Of a stretch of 35,464 nucleotides of DNA, positions 14,564 through 22,146 are shown piece by piece. How positions within the stretch are numbered: the stretch's first letter is position 1; each line of letters begins with the position of its first letter. The DNA is from an uncultured Christensenella sp. Its GTDB lineage: Bacteria; Bacillota; Clostridia; Christensenellales; Borkfalkiaceae. Below the pieces are notes generated by a model. The model made no database searches. It saw nothing but the letters and a program-made list of their open reading frames with translations, and was not told the origin of the DNA. The DNA is taken from assembly GCA_910579705.1 (NCBI GenBank), contig CAJTUI010000008.1:70807-106270 (forward strand). Direction: 5' to 3'. Made by a program: the position numbers and the translations under genes.

Positions 14564-16046
14564 GTTTTTTGAACGGCCGCATCGTAAACATTTCCAGACA
14601 GTACAAAAACGCGGCTGTGAACGCAAGACAGGCGGGCGCGCAGATTACTATCTGCCATACGAGCGAAACGTAACGGCTTATTATGCCGTCGAGCATTATT
14701 CCGAACGCGCAGGTCGCGACTATGACTATCAGCGAGTGCACGGTGTATTTTATAAACTTAATGTCCTCGCACTTCTTTTTAAGCAGTCTTAAATTGAGTG
14801 CGGCCGTTATCGTAAAGTTTGCGGCAAGCCCTATCATATACGAATACACGCCGACAAACCTCGTAAGGCCGAGTATGCTCGCTATCATAGCCGCCGCGCC
14901 GAAAAAGAAATAGACAAGCGTCTTTTTCTCGCAGTTCATCGAGTTGAGAACTGTGGTCGTAATCATAGCAAGGCACATAGGCAGGAGTATGAACGCACTT
15001 CTGTGCACTATTTCGCCGCTCAATTCGTTGGAGTAGAGGAAGGCGCCTATCTCGTCGCCGAGCACGAACAAAAGCGGGACGAGCAGGGTCGCAATGAAGA
15101 TTGCGGCCTTTACCGATTTTTCCACGTCGTATTTGACGAGCGCGGTCTTTTTGCGGTAATAGTTTTCCGAAAGCTCGGGCGCGACCACTACCGAAATCGA
15201 GCCGATCAGCGACGAGGGGATAAACAGTATGGGCACGCTCATACCGATTGCCACGCCGTAAAGGCTTATCGCCTCGGAATTGCTAAGGCCGTACGCGTTC
15301 ATCAAAAGCAGGGGCAGGAGCACCGCGACGGCGGAGTTGAGTACGGAAGTGGACGTGCGCATAGCCGTTATCGGCATAGACGAGGAGAAGAGGGGTTTGA
15401 GCTGTCTTTTGGGGTTGACGAACTTGCCGCCCTTCTTGAAATACCAGAACAGCGAAACTATGAACGAGAACACGTACGAAACGAGCACGGCGAGCGTCGC
15501 CCTCTGCGCGCCGAGAACGGGGTCGGTTACGCCGTAGACGAGTATGCAGCCGAGGATTACCATTACGGCGTCTTCCAGAAGTTCTATAATGCTGTACGGC
15601 AGGAACTGTTTGTTGCCCCAGAACGAGCCGCGCATTACCGCGTAGACGGAGGTTATCACAAGCCCCGGTAAAAGAATAAGAAAGATGTCCTTGCACCTGT
15701 CGTCGGAGAAGAGGAACCCGAACGCATTGCGCCCGAAAAAGAGAATAATCGCCATAGGCACGGTGAATATCAGCGTGCCGACAACTCCCGCGGTTACCGC
15801 GGCGTTTTTTGCTTTAACGTCGCCCGTGGCGTTGCTTTTGGCCATAAGCCTTGATACGGTCACGGGGATTCCGCTGGACGCGGCGGTCAAAAATACGGCG
15901 AACACCGAAAGACATATCTGATAGATGCCTATGCCTTCCGCGCCGATTATGCGCGAAAGCACTACTCTGTAAAAAAAGCTTAAAGTCTTTTCTATCGTTG
16001 AAAATACGGTTACCAGCGCCGCCGACTTGTAGATATTTTGTTTCAT
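14547..16046 (-). CDS. spoVB: SpoVB/MurJ-type flippase (MOP superfamily)
   Basis: 499 residues starting at ATG 16046 (MKQNIYKSAAL), with about 14 hydrophobic helices across the length. The N-terminus TVFSTIEKTLSFFYRVVLSRIIGAEGIGIYQ is the characteristic first part of stage V sporulation protein B and related lipid II or oligosaccharide flippases, followed by SSGIPVTVSRLMAK. These proteins move lipid-linked precursors across the membrane for spore cortex or wall polymers. It could also be a general polysaccharide flippase; the SpoVB-like assignment is from the N-terminal pattern and length. A TAGAAT box ends 7 nt before the ATG and no ribosome site is present, so the mRNA is likely leaderless. 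The gene converges on the permease pair. Confidence 0.8.
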   Translation of the reverse strand: MKQNIYKSAALVTVFSTIEKTLSFFYRVVLSRIIGAEGIGIYQICLSVFAVFLTAASSGIPVTVSRLMAKSNATGDVKAKNAAVTAGVVGTLIFTVPMAIILFFGRNAFGFLFSDDRCKDIFLILLPGLVITSVYAVMRGSFWGNKQFLPYSIIELLEDAVMVILGCILVYGVTDPVLGAQRATLAVLVSYVFSFIVSLFWYFKKGGKFVNPKRQLKPLFSSSMPITAMRTSTSVLNSAVAVLLPLLLMNAYGLSNSEAISLYGVAIGMSVPILFIPSSLIGSISVVVAPELSENYYRKKTALVKYDVEKSVKAAIFIATLLVPLLFVLGDEIGAFLYSNELSGEIVHRSAFILLPMCLAMITTTVLNSMNCEKKTLVYFFFGAAAMIASILGLTRFVGVYSYMIGLAANFTITAALNLRLLKKKCEDIKFIKYTVHSLIVIVATCAFGIMLDGIISRYVSLVWQIVICAPACLAFTAAFLYCLEMFTMRPFKKLISKN

Positions 16047-16053
16047 CAACAAT

Positions 16054-16059
16054 ATTCTA
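16054..16059 (-). promoter_or_regulatory. -10 box of the spoVB-like gene
   Basis: TAGAAT on the minus strand, 7 nt before ATG 16046, with a weak TTCATA 18 nt upstream. It implies a leaderless transcript. Confidence 0.45.
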
Positions 16060-16104
16060 CAAATTTCCCGCGCCGATTATGAACATTTTTCACTATAAAC
16101 GCCG

Positions 16105-16110
16105 TATAAT
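16105..16110 (+). promoter_or_regulatory. -10 box of the LysM gene
   Basis: TATAAT ends 6 nt before the ATG at 16117. No convincing -35 or ribosome site is seen. It is divergent from the spoVB-like promoter within a 70-nt intergenic space. Confidence 0.5.
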
Positions 16111-16116
16111 ATACAA

Positions 16117-16398
16117 ATGTTTACGCTCGTTACGGACAGAAGCAGATATTTCAGGGTAAAGCGGGGCCAGAGCGCGGAGGAGATAGAGCGGGTGCTGAAA
16201 ACGCCCGTTCACGGCGAAGCGTTCGCAGGCGCGGTCGTCGAAGTGCGGAGTGAAAAGCTTACCGAATACACGGCGGCGGTGGGCGACACCTACCGCACGG
16301 TCGCGCTTAAATTCGGCGCGGACGAACGGCAGCTTAGAAAGCTGAACGCCGACAAACCCGTATACCCGACCTGTAAATTATTTGTGCCGTGTAAATAA
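16117..16398 (+). CDS. Small LysM-domain protein
   Basis: 93 residues without signal peptide. The first half, YFRVKRGQSAEEIERVLKTP, reads like a degenerate LysM unit. The second half, YTAAVGDTYRTVALKFGADERQLRKLNAD followed by KLFVPC, is a clear LysM repeat with the V-x-x-G-D-T start, the L-x-x-L-N helix and the terminal L-x-[VI]-P strand. LysM binds N-acetylglucosamine polymers in peptidoglycan. In spore formers, small LysM proteins without a signal peptide are often spore-coat assembly factors made in the mother cell, which would fit the adjacent spoVB-like gene; this is inference. It is probably translated from a leaderless mRNA. Confidence 0.75.
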   Translation: MFTLVTDRSRYFRVKRGQSAEEIERVLKTPVHGEAFAGAVVEVRSEKLTEYTAAVGDTYRTVALKFGADERQLRKLNADKPVYPTCKLFVPCK

Positions 16399-16441
16399 CC
16401 GCGTGGCATATAATGTAATATAAAAACTAACGGAGGTCAAA

Positions 16442-17098
16442 ATGTCATTTTTCTCGAACTTTCAATCGGATAAATGCCCCGGAACAATAAGCGGCAATCC
16501 CTTGAACGGTATGTGTGAAAAAGTGTGCATACAGGCACAGAAAATATTCGACGCCTGCATCAAACAGATTCAGATCGAAAACTACACGCTTACGCTTACC
16601 GACCCGATTCCCGCAGACCCTACATACCCTTTAACTTTCATAAGCGCAAGGTCGACTACGTCCTCGGGGGTCATAACCAACCTCAACGTGGAAAGGCTTG
16701 CCGACAAGCCCGGATGCGCAAGGGTTCAGGCGACCGTGGGCATACCCGTGGAAATAGCTTATACCGACGCAAACGGAGTGGAGGGTGTGGCTCAGGCGAC
16801 TATATCGGTCGCGCAGGACGTACTTCTTTTCGTCCCCGCCCCGTCGATAATGCCCTATAAAGTTACGGCCGAAGTAAGCGCGGTCTGCGCCGAAGGCACG
16901 TTCAATGCGGAGAGCGGCACGTTCAGCGTAAACGCCTGCATAACGGTAATTTTAAAGGTTGCGATAGATGTGGAAATTCTCGTTCCCAGCTACGGCTACT
17001 GTGCAATTCCGCCCGCGCAGGAATACGCGCACGAGGTCTGCGCAGGGTTCTTCGAACTTCCCCTTTATCCTCAGGGCAAAACTTGCTCCAAGCAGTAA
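16442..17098 (+). CDS. Cys-containing conserved hypothetical protein
   Basis: 218 residues with no signal peptide or membrane helix. The N-terminal part has a cysteine pattern, DKCPG then GMCEKVCIQAQKIFDACIKQ (about residues 12-40). The body is beta-rich and Val/Thr-rich (VQATVGIPVEIAYTD, ATISVAQDVLLFVP), and further cysteines occur near VCAEGTF, NACITVIL, YGYCAIPP, HEVCAGF and KTCSKQ. This looks like a structural, possibly disulfide-linked protein such as a spore-coat component, but I do not recognise the family. The start has a strong CGGAGG site 6 nt upstream. A TATAAT at 16409-16414 without a good -35 lies upstream. It is followed by a clear terminator. Confidence 0.7.
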   Translation: MSFFSNFQSDKCPGTISGNPLNGMCEKVCIQAQKIFDACIKQIQIENYTLTLTDPIPADPTYPLTFISARSTTSSGVITNLNVERLADKPGCARVQATVGIPVEIAYTDANGVEGVAQATISVAQDVLLFVPAPSIMPYKVTAEVSAVCAEGTFNAESGTFSVNACITVILKVAIDVEILVPSYGYCAIPPAQEYAHEVCAGFFELPLYPQGKTCSKQ

Positions 17099-17116
17099 CG
17101 CGTTACAAACAACGTT

Positions 17117-17143
17117 CGGCGGAGCTTCGGCTCCGCCGTTTTT
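17117..17143 (+). terminator. Intrinsic terminator after the Cys-containing protein gene
   Basis: CGGCGGAGC (17117-17125), a TTCG tetraloop, GCTCCGCCG (17130-17138), then TTTTT. A textbook stable hairpin. Confidence 0.95.
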
Positions 17144-17218
17144 CTTTATTTGACGGCTTTTAAAGCCGTAAAAATAGTACTATGTCACGCATAATCGGCT
17201 GTTTTTATTAAAAAACGC

Positions 17219-17247
17219 TTTAAAAACGGCGAAAGTTGTGTTATAAT
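17219..17247 (+). promoter_or_regulatory. Promoter of the metallophosphoesterase gene
   Basis: TTTAAA (17219-17224), a 17-nt spacer, TATAAT (17242-17247). The ATG at 17255 follows after 7 nt (CGTTTAT) with no ribosome site, so the transcript should be leaderless. Confidence 0.7.
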
Positions 17248-17254
17248 CGTTTAT

Positions 17255-17950
17255 ATGAACATATTTTCTATAAGCGATTTACATCTTTCGGGAACGTCGG
17301 GCAAGCCTATGGACGTGTTTGGCGCGGGGTGGGAAAATCACTTTGAAAAAATCAGACGGGACTGGGAAGAAAAGGTTTCGGAGGAAGACGTCGTTCTTGT
17401 CTGCGGCGACATAAGCTGGGGTACCGTGCTCGACGAGGGGCTTTACGATTTGCGCTCGCTTTGTCCTTTAAAAGGCAGAAAGGTCTTTATCCGCGGGAAC
17501 CACGACTACTGGTGGAACGGCATAACCAAGCTCCGCGACAGGGCGCCCGACGGCAGTTTTTACTTTTTGCAGAACGACTGCGTAAAGTTCGGGAACGTGA
17601 TAATCTGCGGTTCCCGCGGCTGGTCCTGCCCCGGCAGCAGCGACTATACCGAGCACGACGAAAAGCTGTATTTAAGGGAGGCGGAGCGGTTCGGGCTGTG
17701 TTTCAAACAGGTCGAAAAACTGCGCGGCGAGGGCGACAGGGTTATAGTTATGACCCATTTCCCGCCGTTCAGCGCAAAGTCGCCCGACACGCTGTTTACC
17801 CGCCTTTTCGAGGAGAACGGCGCGGAAAAAGTTGTGTTCGGCCATATCCACGGCGAAAACTATTTCCCGTTCAGGACGGTTAAAAACGGCATAGAATACG
17901 TCTTGACCTCCTGCGACAAGGTGGGTTTTTCGTTGCAGAGAATAATATAA
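17255..17950 (+). CDS. Calcineurin-like metallophosphoesterase
   Basis: 231 residues. All metal-binding motifs of the family are visible: SDLHLS (D8, H10), VCGDISWG (D near 52), RGNHDYWW (N and H near 80), VMTHFPP (H near 166) and FGHIHGEN (GHxH near 197). It hydrolyses a phosphoester using a two-metal centre in the cytosol; the substrate cannot be read from sequence. The W-rich variant GNHDYWWN with a following RGWSCPG loop is typical of a Firmicutes subgroup annotated only as metallophosphoesterase. It lies just upstream of the pyrimidine operon but has its own promoter, and another promoter separates it from pyrB. No ribosome site precedes the ATG. Confidence 0.9.
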   Translation: MNIFSISDLHLSGTSGKPMDVFGAGWENHFEKIRRDWEEKVSEEDVVLVCGDISWGTVLDEGLYDLRSLCPLKGRKVFIRGNHDYWWNGITKLRDRAPDGSFYFLQNDCVKFGNVIICGSRGWSCPGSSDYTEHDEKLYLREAERFGLCFKQVEKLRGEGDRVIVMTHFPPFSAKSPDTLFTRLFEENGAEKVVFGHIHGENYFPFRTVKNGIEYVLTSCDKVGFSLQRII

Positions 17951-17967
17951 ATAATGTCTTTAAACAC

Positions 17968-17996
17968 TTTACAAGCGTGTAAATAAGTGGTATAAT
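17968..17996 (+). promoter_or_regulatory. Promoter of the pyr operon
   Basis: TTTACA (17968-17973), a 17-nt spacer, and TATAAT (17991-17996). It produces a leader of about 160 nt before pyrB that contains a leader peptide, a small hairpin and a terminator. Confidence 0.8.
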
Positions 17997-18037
17997 TTCA
18001 TAAAATCGTTCAGGCGGTCAAGGCCGCGGGAAAGGAT

Positions 18038-18076
18038 ATGAACACTTTTATTTTTACGTTTGAAAGCCGTAAATAG
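18038..18076 (+). CDS. pyr operon leader peptide, U-rich codons
   Basis: A 12-residue ORF, MNTFIFTFESRK, with a GGAAAGG ribosome site about 3-9 nt upstream of ATG 18038 and a TAG stop at 18074. Its coding region is U-rich (ACT TTT ATT TTT ACG TTT). It is directly followed by, and overlaps, a hairpin TTTACG (18053-18058)/CGTAAA (18068-18073), then by the attenuator terminator. In E. coli pyrBI, low UTP makes RNA polymerase pause in such a U-rich leader so that the translating ribosome catches up and blocks the terminator. The same logic fits here by inference; translation of this ORF is not proven. Confidence 0.55.
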   Translation: MNTFIFTFESRK

Positions 18077-18089
18077 ACACGAATTTTTG

Positions 18090-18137
18090 AAAAGGGCTGA
18101 GCGGGCGCGGCGCGTCCACGCTAATGCCTTTTTTTTT
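18090..18137 (+). terminator. Attenuator terminator in the pyr leader
   Basis: AAAAGGGC (18090-18097) pairs with GCCTTTT (18126-18132), enclosing AGCGGGCG with CG-T-CC-A-CGCT (18114-18122), and a run of nine T residues follows. It sits 27 nt before the pyrB ATG and after the promoter, so full termination would silence the operon. No PyrR-binding consensus or pyrR gene is visible. Confidence 0.8.
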
Positions 18138-18163
18138 GTCTTTTGGATATAAAGGAGAGGGCG

Positions 18164-19096
18164 ATGTTAAAGAAAAAAGACCTTTTGGGGCTGTACGATA
18201 CAAGCGCGGAAGAGATAGCCGAAATTTTGAACGAGGCGGATAAGATGCGCGGTTTTCTTTCGGGTAAAGAGAAGAAGTCCGACCTGCTTGCGGGCAGAAC
18301 GCTCATAACCCTGTTTTACGAAAACAGCACGCGCACGCGCACCTCGTTCGAGCTTGCGGGAAAATACCTCGGCGCGAACGAAGTCAATATTTCCGCGGCG
18401 TCAAGCTCCGTGCAGAAGGGCGAAACGCTTATCGACACGGGCGAAACGCTGGACGCTATGAAGATAGACTTTATTGCGATACGCCACCCTATGGCGGGCG
18501 CGCCCAAACTTCTTGCCGAGCACGTTAAAGCAAGCGTTTTAAACGGCGGCGACGGAATGAACGAGCACCCCACTCAGGCGCTTTTGGATATGCTCGCGCT
18601 CAAAAGAAAGTTCGGTAAAATAGAGGGGCTGAAAGTCGCCATACTCGGCGACATCAAGCACAGCCGCGTTGCAAAGAGCAATCTTTTCGGCCTTACCAAA
18701 CTCGGCGCGGAGGTCGTAATGTACTCGCCGCGCACGCTTATGCCCAGAGCGATAGAAAGACTGGGCGCGAAAATAGCAAAATCCCGCGAAGAGGCCATAG
18801 ACGGCGCGGACGCGGTTATGGGACTGAGAATACAGCTCGAACGCCAGAACGGCGGGCTGTTTCCTTCGCTGTCGGAATACTCCAAGTTTTACGGCGTGAA
18901 GGACGAGCTTATGAAATACGCGAAAAAGAACGCGGTAATACTTCACCCCGGCCCCGTCAACAGGGGCGTGGAGCTTACGCCCTCGCTCATAGACGGTAAA
19001 TCCAGCGAGATACTGGAACAGGTCACCTGCGGCGTGGCGGTGCGCGCGGCGCTTTTGAAACTTATGGCCGAGTACAGAATGGAGAAGGGCTTATGA
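18164..19096 (+). CDS. pyrB: Aspartate carbamoyltransferase catalytic subunit
   Basis: Condenses carbamoyl phosphate with aspartate, the first committed step of UMP synthesis. 310 residues from ATG 18164, which has AAAGGAG upstream; a TTG at 18143 lies in front of the ribosome site and is rejected. The carbamoyl-phosphate loop STRTRTSFE is at 55-63, HPTQ at 135-138, then LGDIKHSRVAKSN and the C-terminal HPGPVNRGVE. STRTRTSFE distinguishes ATCase from ornithine transcarbamylase. There is no pyrI regulatory subunit in the operon, so the enzyme should be the unregulated trimer type usual in Firmicutes. It overlaps pyrC by 4 nt (ATGA). Confidence 0.97.
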   Translation: MLKKKDLLGLYDTSAEEIAEILNEADKMRGFLSGKEKKSDLLAGRTLITLFYENSTRTRTSFELAGKYLGANEVNISAASSSVQKGETLIDTGETLDAMKIDFIAIRHPMAGAPKLLAEHVKASVLNGGDGMNEHPTQALLDMLALKRKFGKIEGLKVAILGDIKHSRVAKSNLFGLTKLGAEVVMYSPRTLMPRAIERLGAKIAKSREEAIDGADAVMGLRIQLERQNGGLFPSLSEYSKFYGVKDELMKYAKKNAVILHPGPVNRGVELTPSLIDGKSSEILEQVTCGVAVRAALLKLMAEYRMEKGL

Positions 19097-20442
19097 AATT
19101 ACTTATAAAAAACGGCACTCTGGTTTTAAAGGACGGCGAGAAGAAGGCCGACCTTCTGATTGACGGCGGCAGGATAGTCGCGTTGGGCGAAAACCTTTCG
19201 GCGGACTGCGCGGGTTTAGACGCGGCGGGCGAAAACCTTTCGGCGGACTGCGTAGGTTTAGCCGAGGCGGGCGAAAACCTTACGGCTGACTGCACCGTTT
19301 TAGACGCGACGGGCAAGCACGTATTGCCGGGGCTTATCGATATGCACGTGCATCTCCGCGAACCGGGGTTCGAGGGTAAAGAGGATATAAAAAGCGGCTC
19401 GGAGGCGGCGGTCGCGGGCGGGTTTACGCAGGTTTGCTGTATGCCCAACACCAACCCCGTGTGCGATAACGCGGTTGTCGTTTCTTATATATTAAACAGA
19501 CGGCGCGAGGTGAACTTGTGCAAGATTAACCCGATTGGCGCGATAACCCGCGGTCAGGAAGGCAAGGCTATGGCGGACATAGGCAAAATGAAAGAGGCGG
19601 GCGCGGTGGCGTTGAGCGACGACGGCAGGTCGGTCGCGGACTCCAACATTATGCGCCTTGCTATGGAATACGCCGACGGGTTCAACCTCAAATGCCTGTG
19701 CCATTGCGAGGACGCCGCGCTTGTGGACGGCGGCGTTGTGAACGAGGGCTACAATTCAACGCTCACGGGTTTGAAGGGCAGTCTGCGCGCCGCGGAGGAT
19801 ATTATGATTGCGCGCGACATTGCGCTGTCGGAAAGTCTTGACGTGCCGGTGCATATCTGCCACGTTTCAACTTACAGCGGCGTGGAGATTATAAGGAGCG
19901 CGAAAAGCCGTGGCGTAAAGGTTACCGCGGAAACCTGTCCGCACTACTTCGTGCTTACGGACGACATAATTACTTCTTACGACACGAACACCAAAGTCAA
20001 CCCGCCCGTACGCGAGGACAGGGACAGGACGGCGATTATACGCGGTATCAAGGACGGGACAATCGACTGTATAGTGACCGACCACGCCCCGCATTCCGCA
20101 AAGGATAAACAGGTTGAGTACAATCTCGCCGCGTTCGGTATGAGCGGGCTGGAAACGAGTTTCCCGCTGAGCTACACCTATCTCGTAAAAACGGGCGTAA
20201 TCACGCTTTCGCGGCTTGTTTCGAGAATGAGCCTCAACCCCGCAAACATTCTGGGGCTCGAAGGCGGGGAGATAAGAGAGGGCGCGGTTGCGGACCTTAC
20301 GGTGGTAGATTTAAACGAAAAGTACAAGATAAATTCGGATAACTTCCGTTCCAAGGGCAAAAACACGCCCTTCAACGGTTTCGAAGTTTACGGTAAAATA
20401 ACCGCCACGATTGTAGACGGCGAAATAAAATATCAAAATTAA
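19093..20442 (+). CDS. pyrC: Dihydroorotase with a tandem-repeat insertion
   Basis: Cyclises carbamoyl aspartate to dihydroorotate. 449 residues, slightly longer than the usual about 425-430 of type I dihydroorotases. The metal motif DMHVHLREPG has H85 and H87. Further metal ligands are expected in the CHCED, HICHVST and TDHAPHS segments, all present. The extra length is explained by residues 32-73, where a 14-residue unit (GENLSADCAGLDAA) occurs three times in tandem in the N-terminal amidohydrolase beta-sandwich region, just before KHVLPGLID. All active-site segments are intact, so it should be functional. It starts inside the pyrB stop (ATGA). Confidence 0.96.
   Translation: MKLLIKNGTLVLKDGEKKADLLIDGGRIVALGENLSADCAGLDAAGENLSADCVGLAEAGENLTADCTVLDATGKHVLPGLIDMHVHLREPGFEGKEDIKSGSEAAVAGGFTQVCCMPNTNPVCDNAVVVSYILNRRREVNLCKINPIGAITRGQEGKAMADIGKMKEAGAVALSDDGRSVADSNIMRLAMEYADGFNLKCLCHCEDAALVDGGVVNEGYNSTLTGLKGSLRAAEDIMIARDIALSESLDVPVHICHVSTYSGVEIIRSAKSRGVKVTAETCPHYFVLTDDIITSYDTNTKVNPPVREDRDRTAIIRGIKDGTIDCIVTDHAPHSAKDKQVEYNLAAFGMSGLETSFPLSYTYLVKTGVITLSRLVSRMSLNPANILGLEGGEIREGAVADLTVVDLNEKYKINSDNFRSKGKNTPFNGFEVYGKITATIVDGEIKYQN
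19186..19311 (+). repeat. Three 42-nt in-frame tandem repeats in pyrC
   Basis: Units at 19186-19227, 19228-19269 and 19270-19311, each starting GGCGAAAACCTT. Units 1 and 2 are near-identical; unit 3 is more diverged and is probably the original. The encoded 14-residue units are GENLSADCAGLDAA, GENLSADCVGLAEA and GENLTADCTVLDAT. Confidence 0.95.
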
Positions 20443-20460
20443 ACAAGGACGGAGAGTATT

Positions 20461-21375
20461 ATGATTGACAGTTTGATTGAGAAAATTATCGCTATGCAAA
20501 ATCCTACCTGCGTAGGACTGGACACGGATTTTAGCTATCTTCCCGAGGAAATGAGAAGGGACGTTTCCACGTTCGAAGAGGCCTCGGAGCGGATTACCGA
20601 ATTCAATATGAACATTATCGACAAGGTGTGCGATATAGTTCCCGCGGTCAAGGTGCAGATAGCGTACTACGAAATGTACGGCTACGATGGCCTGAAAGCT
20701 TTCAACTACACGGTAAACTACGCGCGCGGCAGGGGTATGACCGTCATTGCGGACTGCAAGCGCAACGACATAGGCTCTACGGCAAGCTGTTATTCCAAGG
20801 CATACCTCGGCACGACCGCCGTCGGCGAACAGCGCCTTAAAGCGTTCCCCGCGGATATGCTCACGGTAAACGCTTATCTCGGTTCGGACGGCATAAAACC
20901 GTTTGTGGACGAGATCAAGACCTGCGACAAATCGATTTTCGTGCTTGTCAAAACCTCCAATCCGTCCAGCGGCGAATTGCAGAATTTAAAGCTCGAAAAC
21001 GGCGAATGCGTCTACGAAAGAGTGGGCAAGCTGGTTGCGGACTGGGGCAAGGACACGATAGGCGATTTCGGCTTTTCGGAAGTCGGAGCGGTGGTCGGCG
21101 CAACCCATTCCGCGGAGGCGGCGAACCTGCGCAAACTCCTTCCGCACACGTTCTTTCTTATACCCGGTTACGGCGCGCAGGGCGGCAGTGCGGATATGCT
21201 TAAAGTCTGTTTCGACGAGCACGGTCTCGGCGGTATCGTAAACAACTCCCGCGGGATAATCTGCGCCTATAAAAAGCCCGAATACAGCGGAATGACTTAT
21301 TACGACGCGGCGCGCGCGGCCTGTCTGGATATGCAGCAGGATTTACACAAAGCAATAGGAACGATGGGAAGATGA
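20461..21375 (+). CDS. pyrF: Orotidine-5'-phosphate decarboxylase, long (type 2) form
   Basis: Decarboxylates OMP to UMP, the last step of the pathway. 304 residues, the longer subfamily (usually about 270-310) rather than the 230-residue B. subtilis form. The catalytic Lys-Asp network is in VIADCKRNDIGSTA, with the N-terminal PTCVGLDTD supplying the other Asp, and the phosphate loop near FLIPGYGAQGG. An RBS-like GGAG precedes ATG 20461, 18 nt after pyrC. It overlaps pyrK by 4 nt, so pyrF and pyrK are coupled. Confidence 0.95.
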   Translation: MIDSLIEKIIAMQNPTCVGLDTDFSYLPEEMRRDVSTFEEASERITEFNMNIIDKVCDIVPAVKVQIAYYEMYGYDGLKAFNYTVNYARGRGMTVIADCKRNDIGSTASCYSKAYLGTTAVGEQRLKAFPADMLTVNAYLGSDGIKPFVDEIKTCDKSIFVLVKTSNPSSGELQNLKLENGECVYERVGKLVADWGKDTIGDFGFSEVGAVVGATHSAEAANLRKLLPHTFFLIPGYGAQGGSADMLKVCFDEHGLGGIVNNSRGIICAYKKPEYSGMTYYDAARAACLDMQQDLHKAIGTMGR

Positions 21376-22136
21376 TTAAAGATTACAAGGCTATCGTTAA
21401 ACGCAACGAAGAGATTGCCGAAAATGTGTATATGATGACGCTTACCCTGCCCGAGAGCGCGGGGAAGATACGCGGCGGACAGTTCGTCAACCTGTCCACG
21501 GGCTCTGCCGACAATCTTCTGCGCCGCCCGCTCGGCGTTATGAAGGTCGAGGGCGACGACATAACCGTCTGTTACCAGCTGAAAGGCGAGGGAACAGTAA
21601 GGCTTTCTGCAACCGAGGTCGGTCGTGAACTCAAAGTTCTGTTGCCGCTCGGCAACGGTTTCAATCTGGACGGGAAAAAGAATATTGCGGTTATCGGCGG
21701 CGGAGTTGGGATATTCCCGCTGATAGCAACCGTGCGCGAGTACGCCGCGGAAAAGAATTTTTATTCCTACATAGGTTTCAGAAACAAGTCCGCCGTCTGT
21801 CTTCTGGACGAGCTTGAAAAGAGCAAGGCGCTGATAGTCGTCACCGACGACGGAAGTTACGGCGAAAAGGGCAAAGTCGTGGACGCTTATTTTAACGATA
21901 AGGACAAGCCCGACGTAGACCTGATTATCGCCTGCGGCCCGCCCGTAATGCTGAAAGTGCTTAAAAGCAAGCTTGCGGAGCACGGTTGCACCACGCCCTG
22001 CCTCGTTTCGCTGGAAGAACGAATGGGCTGCGGCATAGGCGCGTGCCTTGTATGCGTGTGCAAGAAAACAGACGGCGAAAACGCAAGGGTCTGCAAGGAC
22101 GGGCCTGTATTCGATATAAACGAAGTGGAATTGTAA
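21372..22136 (+). CDS. pyrK: Dihydroorotate dehydrogenase electron-transfer subunit
   Basis: 254 residues. It carries FAD and a [2Fe-2S] cluster and passes electrons from dihydroorotate dehydrogenase to NAD+. The ferredoxin-reductase-like FAD domain has LLRRPLGVMKV (RxPL motif), the NAD domain has IGGGVGIFPL, and the cluster ligands are in the C-terminal EERMGCGIGACLVCVC segment plus ARVCKDGP. This four-cysteine arrangement is diagnostic for PyrK. It works with the PyrD encoded 10 nt downstream as the class 1B heterotetramer. It overlaps pyrF by 4 nt. Confidence 0.96.
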   Translation: MIKDYKAIVKRNEEIAENVYMMTLTLPESAGKIRGGQFVNLSTGSADNLLRRPLGVMKVEGDDITVCYQLKGEGTVRLSATEVGRELKVLLPLGNGFNLDGKKNIAVIGGGVGIFPLIATVREYAAEKNFYSYIGFRNKSAVCLLDELEKSKALIVVTDDGSYGEKGKVVDAYFNDKDKPDVDLIIACGPPVMLKVLKSKLAEHGCTTPCLVSLEERMGCGIGACLVCVCKKTDGENARVCKDGPVFDINEVEL

Positions 22137-22146
22137 AAGGTGTGCG

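Noticed and set aside
17152..17168. Palindrome ACGGCTTTTAAAGCCGT as an extra operator.
   Set aside because: It sits right after the terminator at 17117 and well before the next promoter, so no regulatory role could be supported.
17997..18163. PyrR-regulated attenuator.
   Set aside because: No anti-antiterminator loop resembling the PyrR-binding consensus could be found and pyrR is not in the cluster.
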